Source of the DNA: an uncultured Pelagibacteraceae bacterium
GTDB lineage: Bacteria > Pseudomonadota > Alphaproteobacteria > Pelagibacterales > Pelagibacteraceae
NCBI GenBank assembly: GCA_902597695.1
Contig: CACJYH010000004.1
Location: 1-43,414, forward strand
Direction: 5' to 3'
Length of the DNA stretch: 43,414 nt
Shown here: positions 8,319 to 17,271 of the stretch, piece after piece
Numbering within the stretch: position 1 is the first letter of the stretch
Layout: each line of letters opens with the position of its first letter
Position numbers and translations under genes: made by a program
The notes under the pieces: model-generated
The model's database searches: none
What the model was told of the DNA's origin: nothing
Seen by the model: the letters and a program-made list of their open reading frames with translations, nothing else

Positions 8319-8348
8319 CTGTCAAAGAAATTAATCGTGTAATATAAT
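8319..8348 (+). promoter_or_regulatory. Candidate sigma-70 promoter for the kinase/nucleotidyltransferase operon
   Basis: CTGTCA (4 of 6 matches to the -35 consensus) is followed after 18 bases by a perfect TATAAT at 8343-8348, placing a start site near 8355, about 35 bases before the kinase ATG. The region divides divergent genes (MetF-like on minus, kinase on plus). AT-rich background makes chance matches common, so this is moderate support only. Confidence 0.45.
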
Positions 8349-8389
8349 CTCAAGTTGTTTATTGCCTAATAACCAAACGAATTAAATTA

Positions 8390-8800
8390 ATGAAAATTAT
8401 CTTAATAATGGGTCTACCAGGATCAGGAAAAACAACTTTGGCTAATGAGCTTTCAACATTATTAAATGCAAAAAGGCTTAACGCAGATGAAATAAGAAAA
8501 GAGGCAAATGATTGGGATTTTTCTGAAGAAGGAAGAAAAAGACAGGCAAAAAGGATGGCTGATTTTGCTTTAAAACTTGGAAAAGACAATAACTATGTAA
8601 TTGCAGATTTTATTTGTCCAACCCCTGAGGCCAGAAGCTTATTTCCCTCAGATTACGTTATTTGGGTTGATACTATAAAAGAAGGTAGATTTGAAGATAC
8701 TAATAAGATGTTTGTCAAACCAAACAAGTATAACTTTCATGTTACTACACAAGATGCTAAAAATTGGGCATCAAAAATATATAAGGACATAAAAAAATGA
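8390..8800 (+). CDS. P-loop kinase related to adenylylsulfate kinase
   Basis: The 136-residue protein starts with a Walker A loop, GLPGSGKTT (residues 8-16), followed by LNADEIRKEANDWDFSEEGR, which resembles the R-x-x-L-N-x-DLGFS segment of APS kinase (CysC), and by YVIADFICPTPEAR, the typical second-substrate region. CysC phosphorylates adenylylsulfate to PAPS, but this protein is shorter than CysC (about 175-200) and divergent, so a different small substrate is possible. It overlaps the following nucleotidyltransferase by ATGA, suggesting the two act in series. Confidence 0.75.
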   Translation: MKIILIMGLPGSGKTTLANELSTLLNAKRLNADEIRKEANDWDFSEEGRKRQAKRMADFALKLGKDNNYVIADFICPTPEARSLFPSDYVIWVDTIKEGRFEDTNKMFVKPNKYNFHVTTQDAKNWASKIYKDIKK

Positions 8801-9171
8801 CATATAATTGGGATAATAAAAAGCCGACAGCACAAATGTTAGGAAGATGGCAACCATTTCACGATGGCCATTATACTTTATTTAAAGAAATTATTAAAAA
8901 AACTGGACAAGTTTGTATTCAAGTAAGAGATGTACAAGGAGTGGATGATAATCCTTTCGATTTTGATACTGTAAAAAAAAACATAGAGGATAGACTTAAT
9001 CCAGAGTTCGAAGGTCGTTTTAAAATTATCTTAGTCCCTAATATTACAAATATTTGCTATGGTAGAGGGGTTGGTTACAAAATTGAAGAGATAGTGTTGT
9101 CAGAAGAAATACAAAAAATATCGGCAACGAAGATAAGAGCCAAAATGAGAGAAGAAGGCAAACTCAAATAG
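8797..9171 (+). CDS. Small HxGH-motif nucleotidyltransferase
   Basis: The 124-residue protein has the nucleotidyltransferase signature GRWQPFHDGHYTLF (HDGH at residues 22-25) and the matching C-terminal ISATKIRAKM motif (ISSTxIR class), so it should transfer a nucleotide from ATP or CTP to a phosphate or sulfate-type acceptor with release of pyrophosphate. It is a compact single-domain form. Start codon overlaps the kinase stop (ATGA). Together the pair resembles ATP sulfurylase plus APS kinase logic, but the size and sequence fit a nicotinamide/cytidylyl-type transferase equally well. Confidence 0.8.
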   Translation: MTYNWDNKKPTAQMLGRWQPFHDGHYTLFKEIIKKTGQVCIQVRDVQGVDDNPFDFDTVKKNIEDRLNPEFEGRFKIILVPNITNICYGRGVGYKIEEIVLSEEIQKISATKIRAKMREEGKLK

Positions 9172-9179
9172 AATTTTTG

Positions 9180-9953
9180 ATGAATATATTAGTAAAGAAC
9201 TTATCCAGTGGTATATCTACTGTTCAAATTAATGACCCTAAAACATATAATTCATTATCTTTTAGAACTTTAAATGATTTAATTAAAGTTCTAAAAAAAC
9301 TTGATCAAGATAAAAAAACAAAGGTAATTATTATAGAAGGTGCAGGAAAAGGTTTTAGTGCAGGTCATAACTTAAAAGAAGTAAAAAGTTTAAAGGTAAG
9401 AAACAAATATCAAAAATTATTTAATCTGTGTTCTAAATTAATGCTTCAAATAGTTGAGGGTAATAAGCCTGTTATTGCCAAAGTGCATGGTGCAGCGTAT
9501 GCAGCTGGTTGTCAGTTAGTTGCTAGTTGTGATTTAGCTTATAGTACTAAGGATGCATTGTTTGCAACACCTGGCGTAAATATTGGATTATTTTGTAGTA
9601 CACCAATGGTTGCTGTAAGTAGAAAAATTAATAAAAAACCAATGATGAAAATGTTACTTACAGGTGAGCCAATTAAAGCAAATTTCGCAAAAGAAATTGG
9701 TTTAATAAATGATTTTTTTGCAAAATCTAAATTAAATAATGAGGTTTTAAAAATTGCAAAAAAGATTGCATCTAAATCAAATTTAACAATTAAAATTGGT
9801 AAACGAACATTTTATAAACAATTAGAGATGCCTCTTAGAAAAGCTTACGCTCATACCAGCAAAATGATGACAGTAAATATGATGGCTTTGGATGCTAAAG
9901 AAGGGATTTCAGCTTTTTTAGAAAAAAGAAAGCCTAAATGGAAAAATAAATAA
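9180..9953 (+). CDS. Crotonase-family protein (ECHDC3-like), catalytic glutamates absent
   Basis: The 257-residue protein is a crotonase-fold member: GKGFSAGHNLKEV at 57-69 and HGAAYAAGCQLVASCDLAY at 103-121 form the CoA/oxyanion regions, and FATPGVNIGLFCSTP at 128-142 is the pattern of the ECHDC3 branch. The two glutamates needed for classical enoyl-CoA hydration are replaced (Q112 and G132 at the equivalent sites), so hydratase activity is doubtful. ATG at 9180 is preferred over the TTG one codon earlier. The stop overlaps the next gene's ATG by one base. Confidence 0.85.
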   Translation: MNILVKNLSSGISTVQINDPKTYNSLSFRTLNDLIKVLKKLDQDKKTKVIIIEGAGKGFSAGHNLKEVKSLKVRNKYQKLFNLCSKLMLQIVEGNKPVIAKVHGAAYAAGCQLVASCDLAYSTKDALFATPGVNIGLFCSTPMVAVSRKINKKPMMKMLLTGEPIKANFAKEIGLINDFFAKSKLNNEVLKIAKKIASKSNLTIKIGKRTFYKQLEMPLRKAYAHTSKMMTVNMMALDAKEGISAFLEKRKPKWKNK

Positions 9954-10138
9954 TGAAAAAAAATATTTTACTTATTTTTTTTTTAATAATTGGAATAATT
10001 ATTATTTATAACTTTAGAGGCCATAATCAAAATAAAGCAATTGAAGCATGTATTGCTGGGAGTAAAAAGTTAGATACCCCTATGACAATTGAAGAAGCTA
10101 AAGAGTTCTGTAAGCAAAAAATCCAAAATAAACAATGA
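9953..10138 (+). CDS. Small membrane-anchored protein, 61 residues
   Basis: Residues 4-20 are strongly hydrophobic (LLIFFLIIGIIII), followed by a short soluble tail with two cysteines (EACIAGSKK and AKEFCKQK) about 35 residues apart in a helical-looking segment. This suggests an N-in membrane anchor or uncleaved signal with a periplasmic helix-turn-helix, perhaps with a disulfide. One-base overlap with the crotonase-family gene upstream and an ATGA overlap with the CoA-binding gene downstream make it part of the operon. No family recognised. Confidence 0.7.
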   Translation: MKKNILLIFFLIIGIIIIYNFRGHNQNKAIEACIAGSKKLDTPMTIEEAKEFCKQKIQNKQ

Positions 10139-10569
10139 ATGATATAAAAGAAATCCTTTCAAAATATAAAAAGATCGCAATGGTCGGGGTGAGCAATAAT
10201 CCTACAAAAGCATCAACCATTGTCATGAAATATATGCAGAAATATGGTTTTAAAGTTTACCCTGTAAATCCTAAAGCTGAGGGTCAAAAAATTTTAGGAG
10301 AAGACGTGTGTGGTAAAATTACCGATATTAAAGACAAAGTGGATATAGTAAATGTATTTAGACCTTCAAAAGAAGCTTTAGATATTGCAAAAGATGCAAT
10401 TAATATTAAAGCAAAAGTTTTGTGGTTACAGCTTGGAATTAAAAATGAACAGGCAAAGAAATTAGTTATTAAAAATAATATTGAATATATTGAGGACAGA
10501 TGTACCAAAATGGAATATCAAAAACATTTTCTAAAAATACGTCAAGCCTTTCCTGTTCTCCAAGACTAA
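10135..10569 (+). CDS. CoA-binding domain protein (YccU type)
   Basis: The 144-residue protein matches the stand-alone CoA-binding Rossmann domain: KIAMVGVSNNPTKAST at about residues 12-27 (nucleotide loop), YGFKVYPVNPKAEG near 38, VDIVNVFRPSKEA near 69, VLWLQLGIKNEQA near 96 and a C-terminal EDRCTKMEYQKH, all features of the YccU/succinyl-CoA-synthetase-like group. The precise ligand or partner is unknown in this family. ATGA overlap with the preceding small membrane gene; together with the upstream crotonase-family protein it suggests an acyl-CoA related operon. Confidence 0.88.
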   Translation: MNDIKEILSKYKKIAMVGVSNNPTKASTIVMKYMQKYGFKVYPVNPKAEGQKILGEDVCGKITDIKDKVDIVNVFRPSKEALDIAKDAINIKAKVLWLQLGIKNEQAKKLVIKNNIEYIEDRCTKMEYQKHFLKIRQAFPVLQD

Positions 10570-10588
10570 AATCAAAAATTTTTAGAAA

Positions 10589-11062
10589 ATGATTAAAAAA
10601 ATTCAATTAATATCAAAAACTCTTTTTATTTTTTTTATTTTTATTTCAATTGCAAAAGCAGAATTGCTAAAACCCAATAGTGACATCAAACCTGATAGAG
10701 TTATAGAAATTCAATTATCAGGGCTTCAAAATAATGACCTTATCTATAAGGATAGTGGCATAGAGCAGACTTGGAACTTTGCCCATCCTAACAATAAAAA
10801 AGTTACTGGGCCTCTAGATAAATTTAAAAGAATGATTAAAGGAGACTCTTATCAAATGATGATCAATCACTTAAGTCATACTATAACAAAGCTTGGAAGT
10901 GGTGAAAATTGGGCTCAATTTGAAGTGATCCTTCTAGATAAAGATAAAATTTATCATCAGTTTAACTGGCAAGTTGAAAAGTATGAAACAGATGGTCCAC
11001 TAAAAGATTGCTGGCTAACAACCATGGTCTCCAGCCCAATCCCATTAGGGAGCTCCATATGA
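10589..11062 (+). CDS. Exported DUF4864-like protein
   Basis: A 157-residue protein with an N-terminal signal peptide (basic start, hydrophobic FIFFIFISI core, AKA cleavage near residue 24). The mature part, with VIEIQLSGLQNNDL, then WNFAHPNNKKVTGPLDKFKRMI and a last beta strand QVEKYETDGPLKDCWLTTMV, fits the DUF4864 pattern, an alphaproteobacterial periplasmic family with an NTF2-like look. Function unknown. It follows the CoA-binding gene by 19 bases and precedes the dehydrogenase operon by 54 bases. Confidence 0.7.
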   Translation: MIKKIQLISKTLFIFFIFISIAKAELLKPNSDIKPDRVIEIQLSGLQNNDLIYKDSGIEQTWNFAHPNNKKVTGPLDKFKRMIKGDSYQMMINHLSHTITKLGSGENWAQFEVILLDKDKIYHQFNWQVEKYETDGPLKDCWLTTMVSSPIPLGSSI

Positions 11063-11116
11063 TTAAAAATGACAATTTTGTTTCGTTATGAATAAAAATT
11101 TAGTAGGAATCGCTTA

Positions 11117-13549
11117 ATGAAATCAAAAACTAAAGTGGTTGTAGTTGGTGGTGGTGTCGTTGGAGTAAGTGCTCTCTATCATTTAGCAAAAAAAGGCTGG
11201 TCTGATGTTGTTTTAGTTGAGAGAAAAGAACTTACCTCTGGATCAACTTGGCATGCAGCAGGATTACTTCCGCTGTTTAATATGAGTTACTCAGTTGGTC
11301 AATTGCATAAGTATGCAGTTAATCTTTATAAAACATTAGAGGAAGAGACTGGAAAAAATGTTGGCTTTAGTGTTGTTTCAAATATTCGTTTGGCAAGTAC
11401 CAAAGATAGAATGGATGAATATCATCAGTATGCTGGTGTTGCTAAAACAATTGGTGTTGATGTAAAATTTTTAACACCACAAAAAGTAAAAGAAATTTGG
11501 CCTTTATGTCATACCGATGATTTAATTGGCGCAATCCAACATCCTGAAGATGGATATATTCAACCAGCTGATTTAACACAAGCTTTAGCCGCAGGTGCAA
11601 GAAATAGAGGAGCAGAGATTTATAGAAATACTGCCGTTACAGCAATCCGACAAACAAAAAGTGGCTGGGTAGTTGAGACTGATAAAGGTTCAATTGAATG
11701 TGAACATGTTATTTCTTGCTCAGGAAATTTTGCACGTCAAACAGGTGAAATGGTTGGATTAGATATTCCAGTAATACCTGTTGAACATCAATATATCGTG
11801 ACAGAACCTCATCCAGAAATTCAAAAAAGAAAAAAAGCAGGTTTGCCTGAGATGGGAGTTTTAAGAGATAGTGATAGCAGATGGTATATGAGAGAAGAAG
11901 CAGGAGGATTAATATTAGGTCCTTATGAAGATGGTGCTCCAGCTTGTTATGTTGAAGGACCATCAAAAGACTCTGAATACGAATTATTTCAAGAAGATTT
12001 AGATCGCTTGGCACCTCATATTGAAGGTGCTATACACAGAGTTCCTGCTTTTGGTGAGGTGGGAGTTAAAAAAGTTTACAATGGAGCAATTTGTTATACA
12101 CCTGACGGCAATCCAATAGTTGGTCCAGCTTGGGGATTGAAAAATTTTTGGATTAATGAGGGTCATAGTTTTGGTATCACAGCTGCTGGTGGTGCAGGTT
12201 GGCAACTAGCAGAGTGGATTGTTGATGGAGAGCCAACAATAGATATGCTTGGTGTTGAACCTAGACGTTATGGAAATTACGCAACCAAATCTTACTTAAA
12301 AGCAAAAAACGAGGAAGCTTATAGCCATGTTTTTATCGTTCATTATCCTGATGAGGAAAGACCAGCTGCAAGACCATTAAGAACGTCTCCATGTTATGAA
12401 AGAATGAAAGATTTAGGTGCAGTGTTTGGTCAAAAATTTGGTTGGGAGAGACCCAATTTTTTTGCAACAGATGGTATGGAGCAAAAAGATGATTGGTCAT
12501 TTAGAAGATCAAAATGGTTTGATGCAATTAAGAAAGAGTGTCAGAATGTAAAAGAAAATGTTGGTCTATTAGATATGACGGCATTTGCAAAATGTCGAAT
12601 TAAAGGTCCTAAAGCTGAGGAATTTTTAGATTATTTGGTAGCAAATAAACTTCCTAAAAAAATTGGCAGAATAAATTTATGTCATGCACTAAATACCAAA
12701 GGTGGAGTTCATTCAGAATTTACAATTATGAAAGAGGCTGAAAACAGCTATTACCTTGTTTCAGCAGGTGCAAATTTAAGACTAGATCACGATTGGATTC
12801 AAAAATGGATGCCAACTGATGGATCAGTGATATTTGAAGATTTAACTAATAGCACAGGGGTACTTGTTGTAGCTGGACCAAGAGCAAGACAATTAATGCA
12901 AAAAGTTTCCACAGATGATTTTTCAAATGAAAACTTTAAATGGTTAACAGCTAAAAATGTTAATGTTGGATATGCTCCAGTAAACGCAATGCGAGTAAAC
13001 TTTGTCGGAGAGCTTGGTTGGGAACTACATCATCCAATTGAATACCAAAATCATATTTTTGATAAATTAATGGAAGCTGGAAAAGATTTAGGACTGAAAC
13101 CTTTTGGAATCAGAGCAATGAATAGTTTAAGAATTGAAAAATCTTACAAATTAGTAGGAACAGAATTATCAATAGAGTATTCACCATATGAGTCGGGCTT
13201 AGATAGGTTTGTCCATCCCAACAAAGGAAATTTCATTGGTCTTGAAGCATTAAATAAGTGGAGAGAAAAAGGTTTTGATAATAAATTAGTCACTCTCGAA
13301 GTTCATAATACAACTGACTCAGATGTTTTAGGAAATAATCCAATCTATAAAAATGACAAAGTTGTTGGAAGAGCTACCGGTGGTGAATATGGATTTAGAT
13401 TAGATAAGTCAATTGCATTAGCAATGGTAAAACCGGACTTAGCTAATGTAGGAGAAAAACTTAAGGTTGATATTTTAGGTAAGATGTATGAAGCTACAAT
13501 TTTAGATGAAAGTCCTTATGACGCTGAAAATAAATTATTGAGAGCTTAA
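11117..13549 (+). CDS. Dimethylglycine/sarcosine dehydrogenase-like flavoprotein with GcvT domain
   Basis: The 810-residue protein has an N-terminal FAD oxidoreductase domain ([10 protein letters not shown] at 7-16; SGSTWHAAG at 41-49 with H46 at the position of the covalent FAD histidine in dimethylglycine and sarcosine dehydrogenases) and, from about residue 420, a GcvT folate-binding half with [39 protein letters not shown] and [10 protein letters not shown]. Such enzymes oxidise an N-methyl group and pass the one-carbon unit to tetrahydrofolate and electrons to ETF. The next three genes encode ETF beta, ETF alpha and ETF:quinone oxidoreductase, with 1-base overlaps at the first two junctions. 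Whether dimethylglycine, sarcosine or another N-methyl amine is used cannot be told. Confidence 0.92.
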   Translation: MKSKTKVVVVGGGVVGVSALYHLAKKGWSDVVLVERKELTSGSTWHAAGLLPLFNMSYSVGQLHKYAVNLYKTLEEETGKNVGFSVVSNIRLASTKDRMDEYHQYAGVAKTIGVDVKFLTPQKVKEIWPLCHTDDLIGAIQHPEDGYIQPADLTQALAAGARNRGAEIYRNTAVTAIRQTKSGWVVETDKGSIECEHVISCSGNFARQTGEMVGLDIPVIPVEHQYIVTEPHPEIQKRKKAGLPEMGVLRDSDSRWYMREEAGGLILGPYEDGAPACYVEGPSKDSEYELFQEDLDRLAPHIEGAIHRVPAFGEVGVKKVYNGAICYTPDGNPIVGPAWGLKNFWINEGHSFGITAAGGAGWQLAEWIVDGEPTIDMLGVEPRRYGNYATKSYLKAKNEEAYSHVFIVHYPDEERPAARPLRTSPCYERMKDLGAVFGQKFGWERPNFFATDGMEQKDDWSFRRSKWFDAIKKECQNVKENVGLLDMTAFAKCRIKGPKAEEFLDYLVANKLPKKIGRINLCHALNTKGGVHSEFTIMKEAENSYYLVSAGANLRLDHDWIQKWMPTDGSVIFEDLTNSTGVLVVAGPRARQLMQKVSTDDFSNENFKWLTAKNVNVGYAPVNAMRVNFVGELGWELHHPIEYQNHIFDKLMEAGKDLGLKPFGIRAMNSLRIEKSYKLVGTELSIEYSPYESGLDRFVHPNKGNFIGLEALNKWREKGFDNKLVTLEVHNTTDSDVLGNNPIYKNDKVVGRATGGEYGFRLDKSIALAMVKPDLANVGEKLKVDILGKMYEATILDESPYDAENKLLRA

Positions 13550-14298
13550 TGAAAATTTTAGTAGCAGTAAAAAGAGTAATTGATTACAACGTTCAAATCA
13601 GAGTTAAAGAAGACAACACAGGTGTTGTAACTGACAATGTTAAAATGTCTACTAATCCACCTGATGATAATGCTATTGAAGAAGCCGTAAAAATTAAAGA
13701 AGCTGGTCAAGCAACAGAAGTTGTTGCTGTAAGTATTGGTGAAGAGAAAGCTCAAGAAACTGTTCGTAAAGCTTTAGCAGTTGGAGCAGATAGAGGAATA
13801 CTTGTTAAGACAGATGGTATAATTGAACCGCTTGCTGTTTCTAAATTGTTACAGAAAATTGTTGAAAAAGAAAAACCAGATTTAGTTTTTATGGGTAAAC
13901 AAGCAATTGATGACGATTGTAATCAAACAGGTCAAATGTTAAGTGCACTTTTAAATTGGCCTCAAGCAACTTTCGCATCTAAAATTGAAATCAAAGATGG
14001 TAAATTAGAAGTTACTAGAGAGATAGATGAAGGTTTGGAAACAATTGAAATTAATGTTCCAGCAATAGTAACTTGTGACTTAAGATTAAACGAACCAAGG
14101 TATGCTTCATTACCAAATATAATGAAGGCAAAGAAAAAACCTATTGAACAATTAAATGCGTCAGATTTAGGGGTAGATATAACTCCTAGAATCGAGCAAG
14201 TTAAAGTTGAAGAGCCACCTAAGAGAAAAGCTGGAATAAAAGTTTCAAGTGTTGCTGAGTTGGTTCAAAAATTAAAAAATGAAGCTAAGGTAATATAA
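13549..14298 (+). CDS. etfB: Electron transfer flavoprotein beta subunit
   Basis: ETF beta forms a heterodimer with ETF alpha that carries electrons from flavin dehydrogenases to the respiratory chain. The 249-residue protein shows the family start [37 protein letters not shown], the ADRGILV segment and the signature [28 protein letters not shown] region near residue 118-145. The start codon shares one base with the dehydrogenase stop, and the alpha subunit follows with another one-base overlap. The layout indicates the dehydrogenase is its main client. Confidence 0.97.
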   Translation: MKILVAVKRVIDYNVQIRVKEDNTGVVTDNVKMSTNPPDDNAIEEAVKIKEAGQATEVVAVSIGEEKAQETVRKALAVGADRGILVKTDGIIEPLAVSKLLQKIVEKEKPDLVFMGKQAIDDDCNQTGQMLSALLNWPQATFASKIEIKDGKLEVTREIDEGLETIEINVPAIVTCDLRLNEPRYASLPNIMKAKKKPIEQLNASDLGVDITPRIEQVKVEEPPKRKAGIKVSSVAELVQKLKNEAKVI

Positions 14299-15251
14299 TG
14301 TCAGTTTTATTAATTGCAGAACACAATAATAAAGAGCTAAAGCCATTTACACTTAATGCAAGTACAGCAGCTTCTCAAATTGATAGTGATGTACATGCAG
14401 TTATTATTGGAAATAATTGTGATGAGGCTGCAAAAGCGCTTTCAGAATTACCATTAATCAAAAAGGTTATTCAAGTTGAGGCTGCTCACTATGAAAACTT
14501 TGTTGCTGAAAATTTTGCGCCAGTAATTGTAAAATTAGCTGAAAACTATTCACATATTATCAGTTCAGCAAATACTTTTGGCAAAAATTTAATGCCAAGA
14601 ATTGCTGCTGCTTTAGATACGTCGCAAATTAGTGATATTATCAAAGTTATTGCGCCTGATACCTTTTTAAGACCAATTTATGCAGGAAACGCTTTTGCAA
14701 CTGTTAAAAGCAAGGATGCAAAAAAATGTGTAACCATTAGACCTACATCTTTTGATCCATGCGAAAGCTCAGGTGGATCAGCTCCTATAGAAAAAGCAGA
14801 TCCTGGTAAAGAATTTGCCAAAACAAAATTTATTAAAAGAGAAGAAGTTAAATCAGATAGACCTGAACTTGGTACAGCAAGAGTTGTTGTTTCTGGTGGA
14901 AGAGGAATGCAGAGTGGTGATAACTTTAAATTAATTACTTCTTTAGCTGATAAATTAAATGCAGCTATTGGAGCCTCAAGAGCTGCAGTTGATGCAGGAT
15001 ATATCAGTAATGATCATCAGGTTGGTCAAACTGGAAAAGTTGTTGTTCCTGATTTGTATATCGCTGTTGGTATCTCAGGTGCTATTCAACATTTAGCTGG
15101 TATGAAGGAAAGTAAAGTAATCGTGGCGATCAATAAAGATGGTGAAGCGCCAATTTTTAGTGTCGCAGATTATGGACTTGAAGCTGATCTTTTTGAAGCA
15201 GTTCCTCAGTTCTTAGAGGAATTGAACAAATTAAACACTATACAAAAATAA
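14298..15251 (+). CDS. etfA: Electron transfer flavoprotein alpha subunit
   Basis: The 317-residue protein is ETF alpha, which holds the redox FAD. The C-terminal FAD domain is clear: VVSGGRGMQSGDNF near residue 195, GASRAAVDAGYISND near 222, QVGQTGKVVVPDLYIAVGISG near 238 and MKESKVIVAINKDGEAPIF near 273. The start codon overlaps the etfB stop by one base. The gene is followed after 22 bases by the ETF:ubiquinone oxidoreductase, its electron acceptor. Confidence 0.97.
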   Translation: MSVLLIAEHNNKELKPFTLNASTAASQIDSDVHAVIIGNNCDEAAKALSELPLIKKVIQVEAAHYENFVAENFAPVIVKLAENYSHIISSANTFGKNLMPRIAAALDTSQISDIIKVIAPDTFLRPIYAGNAFATVKSKDAKKCVTIRPTSFDPCESSGGSAPIEKADPGKEFAKTKFIKREEVKSDRPELGTARVVVSGGRGMQSGDNFKLITSLADKLNAAIGASRAAVDAGYISNDHQVGQTGKVVVPDLYIAVGISGAIQHLAGMKESKVIVAINKDGEAPIFSVADYGLEADLFEAVPQFLEELNKLNTIQK

Positions 15252-15273
15252 TATAATCTGTAAAAAATTGAGT

Positions 15274-16893
15274 ATGTCCAGAGAGACAATGGAATATGAT
15301 GTAGTTATTGTAGGCGGGGGTCCATCAGGACTCGCTACCGCTATTAGATTAAAACAACTTAATTCAGAATTAAATATTTGTTTGTTAGAGAAAGCATCTG
15401 AAATAGGTGCGCATATATTAAGTGGGAATGTTTTTGAAACAAGAGCTTTAGATGAATTAATTCCAGGTTGGAAAGAATTAGACTCACCTATCAAAACTAA
15501 AGTTACTAAAGAAAAATTTTTATTTTTAGGAGAGAATAATTCATTAAGCTGGCCAACTTGGTTGCTTCCAGCTGTTCAAAAAAATCATAAAAATTATATT
15601 ATAAGCCTTGCAAATTTATGCCGATGGCTTGCAGAACAAGCCGAGGCACTTGGTGTAGAAATTTTTCCAGGATTTCCAGCCAGCGAAATATTATATAACG
15701 ATGACGGCTCTGTTAAAGGAGTTGCAACTCAAGATATGGGTTTAGATAAAGAAGGAAACAAAAAAGATAGTTATGAGCCTGGCATTGATCTTATTGGTAA
15801 AGTAACAGTGTTTGCAGAGGGTTGCAGAGGTCATTTAGGTAAACAATTAATTAATAAGTTTGAATTAGATAAAGGCAAAGATCCTCAACAATATGGAATT
15901 GGTTTTAAAGAAATTTGGGAAATAGAGGATAAAAATCATGAGGAGGGGATGGTTATGCATACAGCTGGGTGGCCATTAGATAAAAACACTTATGGTGGAA
16001 GTTTTATGTATCACGCTGACAACAAACAAGTTTTCTTAGGTTATGTCATTGGATTAGATTATAAAAATCCTCACCTATCTCCTTTTGATGAATTTCAAAG
16101 ATTTAAAACTCATCCAGCAATTAGAAAAATTATTGAAGGTGGAAAAAGAATTTCTTATGGAGCAAGAGCTTTAATTGAAGGTGGTTTTCAAAGTTTACCG
16201 AAAATGTTTATGCCTGGAGCATTACTTGTTGGATGTGATGCGGGTACACTTAATATGCCTAAGATAAAAGGTTCGCATACAGCCATGAAAAGTGGAATGA
16301 TAGCTGCTGAAACTATTGATGAACATTTTAAATTGAAAAAAGATTTGTCGATCTTTGAGGAAAAGTTCAAAAATAGCTGGGTTTATGACGAACTTTATAA
16401 GGCTAGAAATGTCAAACCAAGTTTTAGCTGGGGTCTTATTTTGGGTATTATTTTTACAGGAATAGATCAAATTTTATTTAGAGGTAGAATGCCTTTTACC
16501 TTAAAACACAAACATGCTGATCACGAAACACTTAAGCCAGCAAATGAAATGCCTAAAATTGAATACCCAAAACCTGATAATATCATCACTTTTGATAAAA
16601 CAAGTTCGGTATATTTAACGGGTACAAATCACGCTGATAATCAACCGGTGCATTTGAAATTGAAAGATCCAAATTTGCCAATTAGTTATACGTTAGAAAA
16701 ATTTGATGAACCTGCTCAAAGATATTGTCCAGTTGGAGTTTATGAGATTCAAAATGAAAACAATGTCCAAAAGTTTGTAATTAATTCTCAAAATTGTATT
16801 CACTGTAAAACTTGTGATATTAAAGAGCCATCACAAAATATTACTTGGGTTACTCCAGAAGGTGGTGGTGGACCTAAGTATGGTAATATGTAA
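15274..16893 (+). CDS. etfD: Electron transfer flavoprotein:ubiquinone oxidoreductase
   Basis: ETF-QO is an inner-membrane-associated flavin/[4Fe-4S] protein that passes electrons from ETF to ubiquinone. The protein starts with an FAD loop (VVIVGGGPSGLATAIRL) and ends with the ferredoxin-like cluster segment: CPVGVYE, then CIHCKTCDIKEP, whose four cysteines bind the cluster, and the typical tail TWVTPEGGGGPKYGNM. ATG at 15274 (539 residues) is chosen over the TTG at 15268. Its stop abuts the stop of the opposing DUF2237 gene with no spacer. Confidence 0.96.
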   Translation: MSRETMEYDVVIVGGGPSGLATAIRLKQLNSELNICLLEKASEIGAHILSGNVFETRALDELIPGWKELDSPIKTKVTKEKFLFLGENNSLSWPTWLLPAVQKNHKNYIISLANLCRWLAEQAEALGVEIFPGFPASEILYNDDGSVKGVATQDMGLDKEGNKKDSYEPGIDLIGKVTVFAEGCRGHLGKQLINKFELDKGKDPQQYGIGFKEIWEIEDKNHEEGMVMHTAGWPLDKNTYGGSFMYHADNKQVFLGYVIGLDYKNPHLSPFDEFQRFKTHPAIRKIIEGGKRISYGARALIEGGFQSLPKMFMPGALLVGCDAGTLNMPKIKGSHTAMKSGMIAAETIDEHFKLKKDLSIFEEKFKNSWVYDELYKARNVKPSFSWGLILGIIFTGIDQILFRGRMPFTLKHKHADHETLKPANEMPKIEYPKPDNIITFDKTSSVYLTGTNHADNQPVHLKLKDPNLPISYTLEKFDEPAQRYCPVGVYEIQNENNVQKFVINSQNCIHCKTCDIKEPSQNITWVTPEGGGGPKYGNM

Positions 16894-17271
16894 TTAGGAC
16901 AGATCTATTGCAAATTTCTTTAAAGTTTCAATTGGTAAAATTTTAAGTGTGTTTTCGTGGGTACTCTTTAAAAATATTGGACAACCTTTACCAGCTTCTA
17001 CTGCACGAGCATACCAAGTAGCACAAACACACCAGCCATCACCATCTTTTAAACCGGGAAATCCAAATTCAGGGTGTGGGGTAATTAAATCATTCCCAGC
17101 TTCTTTGCACCACTCTAAAAATTCTGTTGTAACTTTTGCACAAACTGTGTGTAAACCATGATCATTTTCATCAGTATTACAACAACCATCTCGGTACCAA
17201 CCAGTTAAAGGATCTAAAGAACATTCTTGTAATTTTTCACCAAGAACATTTTTTTGTAATTTATTTTCCAT
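16894..17271 (-). CDS. DUF2237 family protein
   Basis: The 125-residue protein matches DUF2237, small bacterial proteins of unknown role: KNVLGEKLQECSLDPLTGWYRDGCC at the start, then HTVCAKVTTEFLEWCKEAGNDL, and GDGWCVCATWYARA near the centre. It is rich in cysteine (CC, C-V-C), so metal binding is possible. The open frame extends upstream to 17331, but that would overlap the preceding gene by 71 bases; the ATG at 17271 gives the family length and an 11-base overlap. Transcribed behind the 2-oxoglutarate oxygenase gene and hisI. Confidence 0.88.
   Translation of the reverse strand: MENKLQKNVLGEKLQECSLDPLTGWYRDGCCNTDENDHGLHTVCAKVTTEFLEWCKEAGNDLITPHPEFGFPGLKDGDGWCVCATWYARAVEAGKGCPIFLKSTHENTLKILPIETLKKFAIDLS

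Noticed and set aside
11030..11055. Shared CTCCAGCC and GAGCTCC words between the DUF4864-like gene end and the structured region near 30,130
   Set aside because: Short matches only, in unrelated contexts; too weak to call a repeat without a whole-genome count.
11709..12205. Minus-strand open frames inside the dimethylglycine-type dehydrogenase
   Set aside because: Low-complexity leucine, cysteine and serine runs without family features; shadows of a well-supported gene on the other strand.
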